A stretch of DNA of 64,000 nucleotides, from positions 868,001 to 932,000 of the forward strand of contig NZ_FOZE01000001.1 of the NCBI RefSeq assembly GCF_900113225.1. The letters are read 5' to 3'. Source of the DNA: Mitsuaria sp. PDC51. Lineage in GTDB: Bacteria > Pseudomonadota > Gammaproteobacteria > Burkholderiales > Burkholderiaceae_C. Below, in pieces: positions 19,264-28,176 of this stretch. The position numbers and the translations under genes were made by a program. Positions within the stretch are counted from its first letter, which is position 1. Each line of letters opens with the position of its first letter. The notes beneath the pieces are model-generated. The model saw nothing but the letters and a program-made list of their open reading frames with translations. It did not search any database and was not told the origin of the DNA.

Positions 19264-20580
19264 ATGAAATTCCTGAAGAACCTGGGACTGGTGCTGCTGC
19301 TGGCGCTGGTGCTGGCCGCGTGGGTGATGCTGCCGTGGTTCGGCGCCCTGGCGCTGGCCGTGTTGCTGGCGCTGTGGATGCTGCTGACGCGGCGAGGCGC
19401 GCAGGCCCGGTCGGTGACCAGCGTCGGCGTCAGCACGCTGCCGCAGCGGCTGGGCTCGTCGGCGGTGATCGTCGTGGGCATCGCGGGCGTCGTCGGCGTG
19501 CTGGTGGCGCTGCTGGCGATGGCCGAGGGGTATGCCGAGACCTTGCGCAAGTCCGGCAGCGAGGACACGGCGATCGTGCTGCGCGGCGCGTCGGCGGCCG
19601 AGGTGGCGTCGGTGATGTCGCGCGAGGACATCACGCAGATCGCGCAGGCGCCGGGCGTGGCCAAGAGCGCCAAGGGCGAGCCGCTGGTGTCGGCCGAGAC
19701 GGTGGTCGCGGCCAACCTGCCGGTCAAGGGCACCACCACCGACGAGGAAGGCAGCGTGCAGATGCGTGGCGTGGGTGATGAAGCCTTCGCGGTGCGGCCG
19801 CAGGTCAAGATCATCAGCGGGCGCAAGTTCCAGCCGGGGCTCAAGGAGTTGATCGTCGGCCAGGGCGCGGCGCGGCAGTTCGAGGGCCTGGAGCCCGGCA
19901 AGCAACTGCGGCTGGGCAGCCAGATGTGGACGGTGACCGGCGTGTTCGCGTCGGGCGACTCGATGGAATCGGAGCTGTGGGCCGACGCGCCGGTGGTGGC
20001 CGAGACCTATCGCCGCGGCGCGAGCCGCAATTCGGTGACGGTGAAGCTGACCGATGCGGCGGCGTTCAAGGACTTCAAGGCCGCGCTGGAGGCCAATCCG
20101 CAGCTCAAAGTGGACGCCACGACGACGCTGGCCTTCTTCGCCAAGCAGTCGGAGCAGATGACCAAGATCCTGCGCATCATCGGCATCGTGGTGGGCAGCA
20201 TCATGGCGGTGGGGGCGGCGTTCGGCGCGCTGAACACCATGTTCGCGGCGGTCGCCACACGCGCCCGGGAGATCGCCACGCTGCGCGCGATCGGCTTCCC
20301 CGGCCTGCCGGTGGTGGTGGCGGTGATGCTGGAGACCATGCTGCTGGCGGCGCTGGGCGGATTGATCGGCGGCGGCATCGCCTACCTGCTGTTCAACGGC
20401 CACGCGGCGTCGACGATGGCGGCCGGGTCGGTGGGCAAGCTGAGCTTCGAGCTCCGGGTGTCGGGGCAACTGCTGTGGGAAGGCCTCAAGTGGGCCCTGG
20501 CCATCGGCTTCATCGGCGGTCTGTTCCCGGCGGTGCGGGCGGCCAGCGTGCCGGTGACGACGGCGCTGCGGGAGCTTTGA
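19264..20580 (+). CDS. FtsX/MacB-type ABC permease, second subunit
   Basis: A 438-residue partner permease. It carries an extra hydrophobic N-terminal region of two helices (about residues 6-42) before the usual layout of one helix, periplasmic domain and three C-terminal helices. The ATG at 19264 was chosen because it follows the previous stop by 2 bases and begins a positively charged membrane start (MKFLKN). It is the last gene of the operon, followed at once by a strong terminator. Confidence 0.93.
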   Translation: MKFLKNLGLVLLLALVLAAWVMLPWFGALALAVLLALWMLLTRRGAQARSVTSVGVSTLPQRLGSSAVIVVGIAGVVGVLVALLAMAEGYAETLRKSGSEDTAIVLRGASAAEVASVMSREDITQIAQAPGVAKSAKGEPLVSAETVVAANLPVKGTTTDEEGSVQMRGVGDEAFAVRPQVKIISGRKFQPGLKELIVGQGAARQFEGLEPGKQLRLGSQMWTVTGVFASGDSMESELWADAPVVAETYRRGASRNSVTVKLTDAAAFKDFKAALEANPQLKVDATTTLAFFAKQSEQMTKILRIIGIVVGSIMAVGAAFGALNTMFAAVATRAREIATLRAIGFPGLPVVVAVMLETMLLAALGGLIGGGIAYLLFNGHAASTMAAGSVGKLSFELRVSGQLLWEGLKWALAIGFIGGLFPAVRAASVPVTTALREL

Positions 20581-20589
20581 TGATATGAA

Positions 20590-20625
20590 GAGCCGCGACC
20601 CTCAGGAGATGGTCGCGGCTCGTTT
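20590..20625 (+). terminator. Intrinsic terminator of the ABC exporter operon
   Basis: A perfect 12-bp GC-rich stem (GAGCCGCGACC with GGTCGCGGCTC as its core), a 10-base loop and a GTTTT tail lie 10 bases after the last permease. Confidence 0.85.
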
Positions 20626-20628
20626 TGC

Positions 20629-21024
20629 TCAAGGGCGCGCAGCTGCACACGTCTGCGGAGCGGCGCGCTGTCGCCTCGCCGAGCCCTTCAAACGCAGCAG
20701 CTTGCGATGCAGGTCCCACGCAATGCTCAAGGCATCGGCGGCGCACTTCATGTCGACGCGCTGGTCAAGCACGTAGTCCGCCTTCTTGCGCAGACCGTGA
20801 AGCAGCGACAGCCTGAACGCCAGCTGCTTTCCGTGGGTCATGAGCCGCTCGCGGGTCAGGCGATGAGCCCGGCCGTCGCGAACCGTCACCTTCATCGCAT
20901 CCCGCGCGACCAGGAAGACGCCGTAGTAGGCGCGCGAAATGGCCGAGCGCAGCCAGGCCTCTCGCTCGTCCTCGGCCAGTTCCTCGGCCAGGCAAAGGAA
21001 CTCACTGGGATTGAATGCGGTCAT
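20629..21024 (-). CDS. HEPN-domain protein (UPF0332-like), possible toxin
   Basis: A 131-residue helical protein. The segment RSAISRAYYGVFLVARDA is typical of UPF0332/HEPN proteins, many of which are ribonuclease toxins or partners of nucleotidyltransferases. RERLMTH fits the Rx4-6H motif of catalytic HEPN domains. The start at 21024 has GGAGG 8 bases upstream. The gene overlaps the end of the preceding small gene by 23 bases, so the two are translated together. The region is less GC-rich than the flagellar genes around it, suggesting acquisition. The family is fairly firm; toxin activity is inference. Confidence 0.75.
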   Translation of the reverse strand: MTAFNPSEFLCLAEELAEDEREAWLRSAISRAYYGVFLVARDAMKVTVRDGRAHRLTRERLMTHGKQLAFRLSLLHGLRKKADYVLDQRVDMKCAADALSIAWDLHRKLLRLKGSARRQRAAPQTCAAARP

Positions 21025-21484
21025 CAGCCGGTCCTCCGAGGTTCCTGGCACCCTCGTCAAGGGGCCTGGCGGCATGGCGCCCCGTCCGGGGAAAGAGGGT
21101 GACCGGCCCCGCGACATGAGCCAGGTGCAGGGGAAATTGATCGTAGAAGGCGTCTTCCTCGGGGTGGTTCAACTGCTCGCGCTCGGAAAAGCCGTAGACG
21201 CTGAAGATGAGGATGCCTGCCGATTCGTCGTCGGGGCAGATTTGCGTGGTGATCTCGCGATCAGGGAAGCTGCTCACCAGATGGGCGCAGAAGGCATCGA
21301 GGTCTTCCTCGCTGATCTCGTCGTGACATCGCAGGAAATCCTTCCTCATCTGTTCATGCTGCTCGGAGCCGATCAGCGCTTCACCGTCGTCACCAACGCG
21401 TTGCGGAGGCGCGGTCGTCGAGCGATGGGTGGATGCCAGGGTGGCGTTGACCTGCTCGGTCTCGGCCTGGGTCATGGGTCGCAT
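21002..21484 (-). CDS. Unknown 160-residue protein paired with the HEPN gene
   Basis: I do not recognise this protein. It is acidic and mostly soluble, with a Thr/Gln-rich N-terminus and a conserved-looking core (ISEEDLDAFCAHLVSSFPD, ILIFSVYGF). The C-terminal 40 residues are Pro/Gly/Arg-rich and overlap the HEPN gene. It lacks the GSx10DxD signature of the MNT nucleotidyltransferases usually paired with HEPN. A GGAG lies 8 bases before the ATG at 21484. By position it could be the antitoxin or regulator of the HEPN protein. Function is unknown. Confidence 0.65.
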   Translation of the reverse strand: MRPMTQAETEQVNATLASTHRSTTAPPQRVGDDGEALIGSEQHEQMRKDFLRCHDEISEEDLDAFCAHLVSSFPDREITTQICPDDESAGILIFSVYGFSEREQLNHPEEDAFYDQFPLHLAHVAGPVTLFPRTGRHAARPLDEGARNLGGPADDRIQSQ

Positions 21485-21699
21485 GGATGTTCTCCGTCGT
21501 CAGGTGAATCGGAATTCGCCGCAGCGCTGCGATGCATGTCGCGGCGATCGAGTTCCGTGATTGTTCAAACCTGACCCTCGTTCGGCCATGACCCAAACTG
21601 GTTGGCGAAGGGGGATAAAAAGACCAGGAAGAGAATCCCCGAAAGAGGGCTTCGGTGCGGCGGGGCGTCAGCGTCGAGCCAGGTCTCGATTCGCAGGCG

Positions 21700-22464
21700 T
21701 CAGTTGAACGCCGCCAGCATCCGCTCCAGCGCGACCATGAAGGGCTGATGCATCAGCGGCAGCGTCGCCACCAGCCCCACGAGCCCGATGCTGACCGTCA
21801 GCGGGAAGCCCACCGAGAACACGTTCAGTTGCGGCGCCACCCGCGAGATGATGCCCAGCACCAGGTTCACGAACATCAGCATCGTGATCAGCGGCAGCGC
21901 GATCCACAGGCCCATGCGGAAGATCTCCGCGCCCCACACCTGGGGCTGCGCCACGCGCAGGAAGCGGAAGGGTTCCTCGCCGACCGGGAAGGCCTGGAAG
22001 CTCTCCACCAGCGAGTTGATCAGCATCAGGTGTCCGTTGATCGCGACGAACAGGAAGGCGACCATCGAGCCCAGGAAGCGCGACGAGGACGTGCCCTGCG
22101 AGCCGGTCGACGGATCGAAGAAGCCGGCGAAGTTCAAGCCCATCTGCAGGCCGATCAGTTCGCCGGCGAATTCCAGCGCGGCGAACACCACCCGCACCGC
22201 GAAGCCCATCGCCAGGCCGATCAGCAACTGTTGCGCGACCGCCGTCAGCAGCTGCGGCAGGGAGTCCAGCGGGATCACCGGCATGGCCGGCAGCGACGGC
22301 TGCGCCGCCACCGCGATGAACAGCGCCAGGCCGATGCGCACCCGCGTCGGCACCTGGCGCTGGCTGAACACCGGCATGCCGGCGAACAGCGCCAGCGTGC
22401 GGATGAACGGCCACAGGATCGGATTGATCCAGGCCAGCAGCTGCGCTTCGCTGAAGGAGATCAT
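21700..22464 (-). CDS. fliR: Flagellar export protein FliR
   Basis: A 254-residue inner-membrane protein of the flagellar type III export gate, with about six hydrophobic segments and the conserved core EFAGELIGLQMGLNFA and DPSTG. It assembles with FliP and FliQ into the helical export channel. It is the last gene of the fliLMNOPQR operon, 37 bases after fliQ. No good terminator is visible in the 215 bases that follow. Confidence 0.96.
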   Translation of the reverse strand: MISFSEAQLLAWINPILWPFIRTLALFAGMPVFSQRQVPTRVRIGLALFIAVAAQPSLPAMPVIPLDSLPQLLTAVAQQLLIGLAMGFAVRVVFAALEFAGELIGLQMGLNFAGFFDPSTGSQGTSSSRFLGSMVAFLFVAINGHLMLINSLVESFQAFPVGEEPFRFLRVAQPQVWGAEIFRMGLWIALPLITMLMFVNLVLGIISRVAPQLNVFSVGFPLTVSIGLVGLVATLPLMHQPFMVALERMLAAFN

Positions 22465-22501
22465 CGGAGCGGCCGGAGGGACGGCGGGCAGGGCGGCGGG
22501 C

Positions 22502-22771
22502 TCAGCCCAGCGCCTGCGGAATGCTCTGCAGCGTGCGCTGGATGTATTCGACCAGCGTCGTGATCATCCAGGGCCCGGCGATGGCCAGCACCAGCACGGC
22601 GGCGACGATCTTGGGCACGAAGGACAGCGTCGATTCGTTGATCTGCGTCGCCGCCTGGAACACCGACACCAGCACGCCGACGGCCAGCACCGTCAGCAGG
22701 ATGGGCGCCGCCACCATCAGCAGCACGTACAGGCCCTGCTGGCCGATCGTGAAGACCTGTTGAGCATCCAT
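22502..22771 (-). CDS. fliQ: Flagellar export protein FliQ
   Basis: An 89-residue, two-helix membrane protein of the export gate, of typical size. The first helix is ILLTVLAVGVLVSVFQA, and QINESTLSFVPKI is the family signature between the helices. It sits between fliP and fliR as usual. Confidence 0.96.
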   Translation of the reverse strand: MDAQQVFTIGQQGLYVLLMVAAPILLTVLAVGVLVSVFQAATQINESTLSFVPKIVAAVLVLAIAGPWMITTLVEYIQRTLQSIPQALG

Positions 22772-22796
22772 GGACTTCTCCTTGCGGACCGCGCCG

Positions 22797-23585
22797 CTAC
22801 TGCGCGAACGAGGCCGCCAGCGACCCCAGCAGCAGGTTCCAGCCGTCCGCCAGCACGAACAGCATCAGCTTGAAGGGCAGCGACACCAGCACCGGCGACA
22901 GCATCATCATCCCCAGGCTCATCAGCACGCTGGAGACGATCATGTCGATCACCAGGAAGGGGATGAAGATCAGGAACGCGATCTGGAACGCCGATTTCAG
23001 CTCGCTGGTCACGAAGGCCGGCACCAGCACGCGGAAGGGCACGTTCTCGGGCGCGACGTTGGGCTCGAGCTTGGCGAGCCGGGCGAACAGCGCGACGTCG
23101 GACTGGCGCGTCTGCTTCAGCATGAAGGAGCGCATCGGCACTTGCGCGCGGTCCAGCGCGACGTCGAAGCCGATCTGGCCGCTCTGGTAGGGCTGCCAGG
23201 CCTCGGCGTAGACGCGGTCCAGCGTCGGGCTCATCACGAAGAAGGTCAGGAACAGCGACAGCCCCACGATCACCTGGTTGGGTGGCGCCGCCTGCGTGCC
23301 CAGCGCCTGGCGCAGCAGCGACAGCACGATCACGATCCGGGTGAAGCCGGTCATCATCAGCAGCACTGCCGGCAGGAAGCCCAACGCGGTGAAGAACAGC
23401 AGCGTCTGGATCGGCACCGAGTAGCTGTTGCCGCCGGCGCCCTGGCCGATGATCAGCGGCACGCTGGCCGGCGCGCCGCCGCCCTGCTGGGCCCAGGCGG
23501 CGGCACCCAGGCCGCCGAGCGCGGCGAGCACCGCCAGCGCGCGCAGCGGGCGCCGTGGCGGGGAAGGGAGGTGGGGGACCGTCAT
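22797..23585 (-). CDS. fliP: Flagellar export protein FliP
   Basis: A 262-residue inner-membrane protein, core of the export gate. A cleavable-looking signal sequence ([19 protein letters not shown]) precedes the mature domain. Conserved elements include [25 protein letters not shown] and the [20 protein letters not shown] helix. The start MTVPHLP at 23585 lies 13 bases after the fliO stop. The order fliO-fliP-fliQ-fliR is conserved. Confidence 0.96.
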   Translation of the reverse strand: MTVPHLPSPPRRPLRALAVLAALGGLGAAAWAQQGGGAPASVPLIIGQGAGGNSYSVPIQTLLFFTALGFLPAVLLMMTGFTRIVIVLSLLRQALGTQAAPPNQVIVGLSLFLTFFVMSPTLDRVYAEAWQPYQSGQIGFDVALDRAQVPMRSFMLKQTRQSDVALFARLAKLEPNVAPENVPFRVLVPAFVTSELKSAFQIAFLIFIPFLVIDMIVSSVLMSLGMMMLSPVLVSLPFKLMLFVLADGWNLLLGSLAASFAQ

Positions 23586-23598
23586 GCGCCGTGCCCGA

Positions 23599-23964
23599 TC
23601 AGGTCGAGGTGGGAGAGCCGGGGCCATCGGCGTGCCTGCCGCCGAGGTTGCGCTTGAGCAGCGAGGAGAACGAGGGCTGCGCGGACTGCAGCGCCGCGCC
23701 GGCATCGGCCTGCGGCGGCATCACGTGCAGGGTGCGGATCTGCTGGCCGGTGATGCCCAGCACCAGCCATTGGCGGTCTTCGTCCTGGCCCACCTCGACG
23801 ATCACGATGCGCTGGCTCGGCGCGATCACGAGCTGCGCGACGGTGCGCAACTGCCCGCCCAGCGCCGCGCCGCCCAGCGGCGTGCGTTTCAGCAGCCACA
23901 GCACGACGGGGATCAAGGCCAAAATGGCCAGGAACCAAAGGAGTGGGACGAGGCTGTTGTTCAT
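23599..23964 (-). CDS. fliO: Flagellar biosynthesis protein FliO
   Basis: A 121-residue protein with one N-terminal membrane helix (about residues 7-25) and a small basic cytoplasmic domain ([25 protein letters not shown]). FliO assists FliP assembly and is poorly conserved, so the call rests on these short motifs and its position between fliN and fliP. Confidence 0.9.
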   Translation of the reverse strand: MNNSLVPLLWFLAILALIPVVLWLLKRTPLGGAALGGQLRTVAQLVIAPSQRIVIVEVGQDEDRQWLVLGITGQQIRTLHVMPPQADAGAALQSAQPSFSSLLKRNLGGRHADGPGSPTST

Positions 23965-23992
23965 GGCCGGCGACTATAGCCGCCGAAGGGTC

Positions 23993-24436
23993 TCAGGCCT
24001 TGCTGAGGCGGCGCATGCGTTCGGAAGGGGTCACGATGTCGGTCAAGCGGATGCCGAACTTGTCGTTGACCACCACGACCTCGCCTTGCGCGATCAGGTA
24101 GCCGTTGACCAGCACGTCCATCGGCTCGCCGGCCAGCGCGTCCAGCTCGACCACCGAGCCCTGCGCCAGCTGCAGGATGTTCTTGATCGGGATGCGCGTG
24201 CGGCCCAGCTCCACCGTCAACTGGACCGGGATGTCCAGGATCATGTTGATGTCGCTGCCCGGCAGGTTGCCCGGCGTCGGCGCGAAGTTGGTGAAGGCCG
24301 CCGGCGCGACCTGCTCGGCCACCGGCTGCACTTCGGCCGCGACCTCGCTGCCGCCGCCTCCGCCAGCCTCCGCCAGCGCCGCCGCCCATTCGGCGGCCAT
24401 TGCGTCCTGTTCGTCCATCGGGGTGTTGTCAGCCAT
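23993..24436 (-). CDS. fliN: Flagellar motor switch protein FliN
   Basis: A 147-residue C-ring protein. The acidic Ala-rich N-terminal 65 residues are variable; the SpoA domain follows (MILDIPVQLTVELGRTRIPI, VVVNDKFGIRLTDIV). It binds FliM, FliH and phospho-CheY in the rotor. The start MADNTP at 24436 overlaps the fliM stop by 8 bases, so translation is probably coupled. Confidence 0.96.
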   Translation of the reverse strand: MADNTPMDEQDAMAAEWAAALAEAGGGGGSEVAAEVQPVAEQVAPAAFTNFAPTPGNLPGSDINMILDIPVQLTVELGRTRIPIKNILQLAQGSVVELDALAGEPMDVLVNGYLIAQGEVVVVNDKFGIRLTDIVTPSERMRRLSKA

Positions 24437-25430
24437 TGCGGGCTCCCAGCCAGCCGGCATCCGGGCCGGTCAGCATCTTTTCAATCTTGATCGAATACTT
24501 GCCGTTCGAAGTGCCGTAATGGCAGTCGAACACCGGCACGCCGTCCACCTTGGCCTGAATGATCTGCTCCAGGTCCAGCTCGATGAAGTCGCCCGGCTTG
24601 AAGGCCAGCAGCTGTTCCACCGTCGCGGGCGCCTTGGCCAGCTCCGCCACCAGCTCGACCTCGGCCGACTGGATCTGGTGCTTGAGCAGGTTGACCCAGC
24701 GCCGGTCGGGTTCGCTCGAGTCGCCCTGCGTGGTGCTGTACAGCACGTCGCGGATCGGCTCCAGCGTCGAGTAGGGAATGCAGAAATACACCGTGCCGCT
24801 GGTCTCGCCGATCTCCAGCGTGAACGAGGTCGAGACGACGATCTCGCTGGGCGTGGCGATGTTGGCGAACTGCGGCTGCATCTCCGAGCGCTGGTACTCG
24901 AGCTCCAGCGGATAGATGCCTTTCCAGGCCTTGAGGTACTCCTGGATGATCACTTCGACCAGGCGCAGGATGACCCGCTGCTCGGTGGCGGAGAAATCGC
25001 GGCCCTCGATGCGGGTGTGGAACTTGCCGATGCCGCCGAACAGCGAGTCGATCACCGCGAACACCAGCGTCGGGTCGCAGACGATCAGCCCGCTGCCGCG
25101 CAGCGGCTTGACCGACACGATGTTGAAGTTGGTCGGCACCACGATCTCGCGCAGGAAGGCGCTGTACTTCTGCACCTTGATGCCGCCGATGGCGACTTCC
25201 GGGCTCTTGCGGATGAAGTTGAACAGCCCGATGCGGATGTTGCGCGCGAAACGCTCGTTGATGATCTCCATCGTGGGCATGCGCCCACGGACGATCCGTT
25301 CCTGGCTGGCGAGGTTGTACTCGCGGATGCCGCCGGTCTGGACCTCCTCGGCCTCGAGCTTCTGGCTCTCGCCGGTGATGCCCTGGAGCAGGGCATCGAC
25401 TTCGTCTTGCGACAGGATTTGCTGATTCAT
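24429..25430 (-). CDS. fliM: Flagellar motor switch protein FliM
   Basis: A 333-residue C-ring protein. The N-terminal CheY-binding peptide is LSQDEVDALLQGI, followed by the CheC-like middle domain and the C-terminal SpoA domain (VDGVPVFDCHYGTSNGKYSI). It receives phospho-CheY and reverses rotation. It lies 25 bases after fliL and overlaps fliN. Confidence 0.97.
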   Translation of the reverse strand: MNQQILSQDEVDALLQGITGESQKLEAEEVQTGGIREYNLASQERIVRGRMPTMEIINERFARNIRIGLFNFIRKSPEVAIGGIKVQKYSAFLREIVVPTNFNIVSVKPLRGSGLIVCDPTLVFAVIDSLFGGIGKFHTRIEGRDFSATEQRVILRLVEVIIQEYLKAWKGIYPLELEYQRSEMQPQFANIATPSEIVVSTSFTLEIGETSGTVYFCIPYSTLEPIRDVLYSTTQGDSSEPDRRWVNLLKHQIQSAEVELVAELAKAPATVEQLLAFKPGDFIELDLEQIIQAKVDGVPVFDCHYGTSNGKYSIKIEKMLTGPDAGWLGARNG

Positions 25431-25455
25431 CGCCTGATCCCTTCGGGAGGTCCGC

Positions 25456-26034
25456 TCACTGCACGATGAAGGTGGAGAAGAGCACCTGCGTCACCGGGCT
25501 CTCGACCGGGCGCTTCTTTTTCTTCTTTTTCTTCGGCGCGGCGTCTTCGTCCTCTTCCTCGTCGTCGAGCTCGATGCCCATCGGACGCACCGACTCGCGG
25601 CGGATCTCGCGGGCCAGCTTCTCCTTGCCTTCGCCGCTGAGCAGCTCGGCCGAGGTCTTGTGCGACAGCACGATCAGCACGTTGTTACGGATCGCCGGCA
25701 TGTAGGCCTTGAGCTGGTCGGCGAACTTGGGATCGGCCACCTCCAGCGTGATGCCGATCTGCGCGAAGCGGTCGACTTCCTTGTCGGCCAGGTTCACGGT
25801 GAACGGATCCAGCGGAACGAAGGTCGGCGGCGTGCCGGGCTTGGCGTGGGCGGTGGCCGCGGGCTTTTCCTCGGCGGCGCCTTCCTCGTCCTCGGCATGG
25901 GACTTCTTCTTCATCATCAGCAACGCGGCGACGCCCACCAGCACCACCACCAGGACGATGGCGATGATGATGATCAGCTTCTTCTTGCCGCCACCCTTGA
26001 CGGCGGCGTCGTTGCCTGCGGCGGCTGTGGCCAT
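25456..26034 (-). CDS. fliL: Flagellar basal-body protein FliL
   Basis: A 192-residue single-pass inner-membrane protein that surrounds the stator units and supports torque. The N-terminus is followed by a membrane helix (about residues 20-40), a charged linker and the periplasmic FliL domain (FVPLDPFTVNL, DRFAQIGITLEV). Unusually, an acidic/Lys-rich block (DDEEEDEDAAPKKKKKKK) is inserted near the C-terminus. The ATG at 26034 has GGAG 6 bases upstream. It is the first gene of the fliL-R operon, with a class II-type element at 26103-26140. Confidence 0.95.
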   Translation of the reverse strand: MATAAAGNDAAVKGGGKKKLIIIIAIVLVVVLVGVAALLMMKKKSHAEDEEGAAEEKPAATAHAKPGTPPTFVPLDPFTVNLADKEVDRFAQIGITLEVADPKFADQLKAYMPAIRNNVLIVLSHKTSAELLSGEGKEKLAREIRRESVRPMGIELDDEEEDEDAAPKKKKKKKRPVESPVTQVLFSTFIVQ

Positions 26035-26102
26035 GGGCGCTCCGATGATGAAAAAAATGGATCTGGCGGGGAACCGGACCTGACGATCCGGCAATGGCTC
26101 CC

Positions 26103-26140
26103 ATTGTGAAGCGCCGCCCCCGCGCTCAACGCGCGAAAAG
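26103..26140 (-). promoter_or_regulatory. Class II-type flagellar promoter of fliL
   Basis: On the minus strand CTTTTCGC is followed after 24 bases by CACAAT and then GG, matching the element before flhB and flhA. Transcription would start near 26096, 62 bases before the fliL ATG. Confidence 0.5.
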
Positions 26141-26170
26141 GCGGCGGATTCCGGTCAGACTCGCGGACCG

Positions 26171-27637
26171 TCAGGCGTACAGGTCGACCAGCCCGCGCGG
26201 CGCGGTGCGCCGTTCGCCGTGACCGGTGGCCGCGACGGCACCGTCGTCGTCACCGCGGCCGCCGCGGCGACCGTTGCCGTTCGACGCGCCATCCGGGCGG
26301 CCGTCACCGCGATTCTGGCCGCCTTGGGAGGAGGTCTGGGCGAACACCCCGCCACCGCTCAGGGTCAGCCCCTGGGCCTGCAGGGCGGCCGCCAGGTCGG
26401 GCAGGCTGCGTTCCAGGACTTCCCGGGTGGCCGCCTGCTGCGCATGGAAATTCACCTGCGCCTGCTGGCCGTCCAGCTGGATGTTGATCGACACCGGGCC
26501 CATCTCGACCGGGTTCAGCTGGAGCTGGGCCTCATGGATGCCGTCCTGGATCAGCAGGCTGACGCTGGCCGAAAGCTCGGGCGCGAAGTCGGGGCTGTCC
26601 ATCGGCTGGCTCAGCGGCACGCTGGGCGCCGGGGCCGGCGCGGCGCTGTCGGCACCGGTGGTGCCGGCGGCCGGGGCGGCCTGCTGCGCCGCGGCGAGCA
26701 GCGCTTCGAAGCTCGGCGTCGGGCCCTTGGCGGCGCCGTCGGCCATGGCGATCTCGTGCGCGCCGCCGGCGGCAGCCTGCAGGGTGTCGGTCCGGGTCGA
26801 CGCGTCCGCGCCGTCCGCGGCGCCCGACTGGCGGGCCGTGGCCTGGCTCAGCTCGCGCTGGAGCTGCTGGCGCTCGCGCATCGCGTCGCCGGTGGTGAGC
26901 GGCTTGCCGTGGGCGTGGGCGCCGGGCAGGGCATCGCTGCCGGCTTCGTCGCCGGAGGCGCCGCCGCGTGCCGGCTTGGGCTCGGCCGGGGCTTCGCCGC
27001 GCAGCATCGCCAGGATCTGCTCGGCGGAGGTGGCTCCGCTGTCCTTGGCTTCCTTGGTGGCCTTGCGGTCCTGGCCTTCGGCCTCCTGGCCGGCCACGCG
27101 CTCCGAGCCCGGGGCGTCGGAGGCGGCGGTTGCCATGGCGTCCGGCGCATCGCTGGCATCGGCCGCATCGGCCTGATCCGCGGCGGCGGCCGTGTCGGCA
27201 CGGTTCGCCGCGCTCGCACGGGCCGGCGCCTTCGCGTCCTCGGCCTTGTTGGCGCTCTGGCGGGCCGCCGCATTGCGGGCGGCCAGCTTGTTCTCTTCCT
27301 TCGCGGCGGTGTTCTCCGGCGACCGGGCGGACGGGGTGGCCGGCTTGGGCGCGGGCGCCGATTCCTGGCGCTGGGCCTGCTGGCGGGCGTCGAGCTGCTG
27401 GGCTTCCAACTGGCGGGCCTGCTGCTGCGACTGGGCCTGCTGGGTCGCCAGCTGTTGCGATTGCAACTGCGCCATCGTCGAGCGAGCCGACTGCGCCGAC
27501 TGCTGCTGCAGCTGCTGGTTGCTCTGGTTCAGCAGGCGTGAGAAGTCGGCCGAGCCGCCATCCTTGCGGCCGGCGGGGGCGGACGGCATCGCGCCGAGGC
27601 CGCCCGGCAACGCGGGGGTGTTCTGGATCTGCGTCAT
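26171..27637 (-). CDS. fliK: Flagellar hook-length control protein FliK
   Basis: A 488-residue secreted ruler protein. The N-terminal two thirds is low-complexity, Ala/Gln/Asp-rich (repeated QQL/QAQ), as expected for a flexible ruler. The C-terminal Flg_hook domain is recognisable (LSASVSLLIQDGIHEAQLQL, NPVEMGPVSINIQLDGQQAQV). It measures hook length and switches FlhB substrate specificity. It follows fliJ as the last gene of the fliFGHIJK run. About 130 bases separate it from fliL, which has its own promoter element. Confidence 0.93.
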   Translation of the reverse strand: MTQIQNTPALPGGLGAMPSAPAGRKDGGSADFSRLLNQSNQQLQQQSAQSARSTMAQLQSQQLATQQAQSQQQARQLEAQQLDARQQAQRQESAPAPKPATPSARSPENTAAKEENKLAARNAAARQSANKAEDAKAPARASAANRADTAAAADQADAADASDAPDAMATAASDAPGSERVAGQEAEGQDRKATKEAKDSGATSAEQILAMLRGEAPAEPKPARGGASGDEAGSDALPGAHAHGKPLTTGDAMRERQQLQRELSQATARQSGAADGADASTRTDTLQAAAGGAHEIAMADGAAKGPTPSFEALLAAAQQAAPAAGTTGADSAAPAPAPSVPLSQPMDSPDFAPELSASVSLLIQDGIHEAQLQLNPVEMGPVSINIQLDGQQAQVNFHAQQAATREVLERSLPDLAAALQAQGLTLSGGGVFAQTSSQGGQNRGDGRPDGASNGNGRRGGRGDDDGAVAATGHGERRTAPRGLVDLYA

Positions 27638-27671
27638 GACGGGAAAAAAGGTTCCGGCGACCGGATCGCGC

Positions 27672-28142
27672 TCAGGCGACCAGGCGCGACATCGGGTGGC
27701 CGCCGCGCGAAGCCGCGCGGGCGGCCTGCTCGTCGGTGGCGCGTTGTTCCTGGCGCATCTGGGTGCGCAGCGTCTCGGCGCGACGGCGCTCGATCAGCTT
27801 GCGGACCGAGGCGACGCGCAGTTCGCGCTCGCGCAGCAGGTCGCGGGCGGCGCTCAGGCGCTGGTCGGCGTAGTCGGCGATGCCGCTCTGCTGGCCGATC
27901 GCCTGGTCCAGCCGTTGGCCGAAGTTCTGGTAGCAGCCCAGCAGCTGGACCGTGGTCCGCTGCGCGAATTCCTGCGACCAGCGGCTGCGGTAGTCCGTGC
28001 GGTATTGCGCCAGTTGGTCATGCTGGTTGCGGGCGGCGTTGGCACGCGCCTGCGCTTCCTGCAGATGACGCAACGCTTCATCGCGCTCGGCCTCGGCGCG
28101 TTCGAGGAGAACGGTCAGGGCCTGCAAGTTGGAACTACTCAT
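27672..28142 (-). CDS. fliJ: Flagellar export chaperone FliJ
   Basis: A 156-residue coiled-coil protein that forms the stalk of the FliI ATPase ring and escorts export chaperones. Sequence is mostly helical and charged, with long Glu/Arg/Gln runs and no hydrophobic core domain. FliJ is poorly conserved; the call rests on length, coiled-coil character and position between fliI and fliK. Confidence 0.93.
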   Translation of the reverse strand: MSSSNLQALTVLLERAEAERDEALRHLQEAQARANAARNQHDQLAQYRTDYRSRWSQEFAQRTTVQLLGCYQNFGQRLDQAIGQQSGIADYADQRLSAARDLLRERELRVASVRKLIERRRAETLRTQMRQEQRATDEQAARAASRGGHPMSRLVA

Positions 28143-28176
28143 GTCGATGACCTCGCTTCACGGATGTCGGCAGCTA

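Noticed and set aside
20629-21484. Assigning the HEPN cassette as HepT-MntA
   Set aside because: The partner has no nucleotidyltransferase signature, so that known system does not fit.
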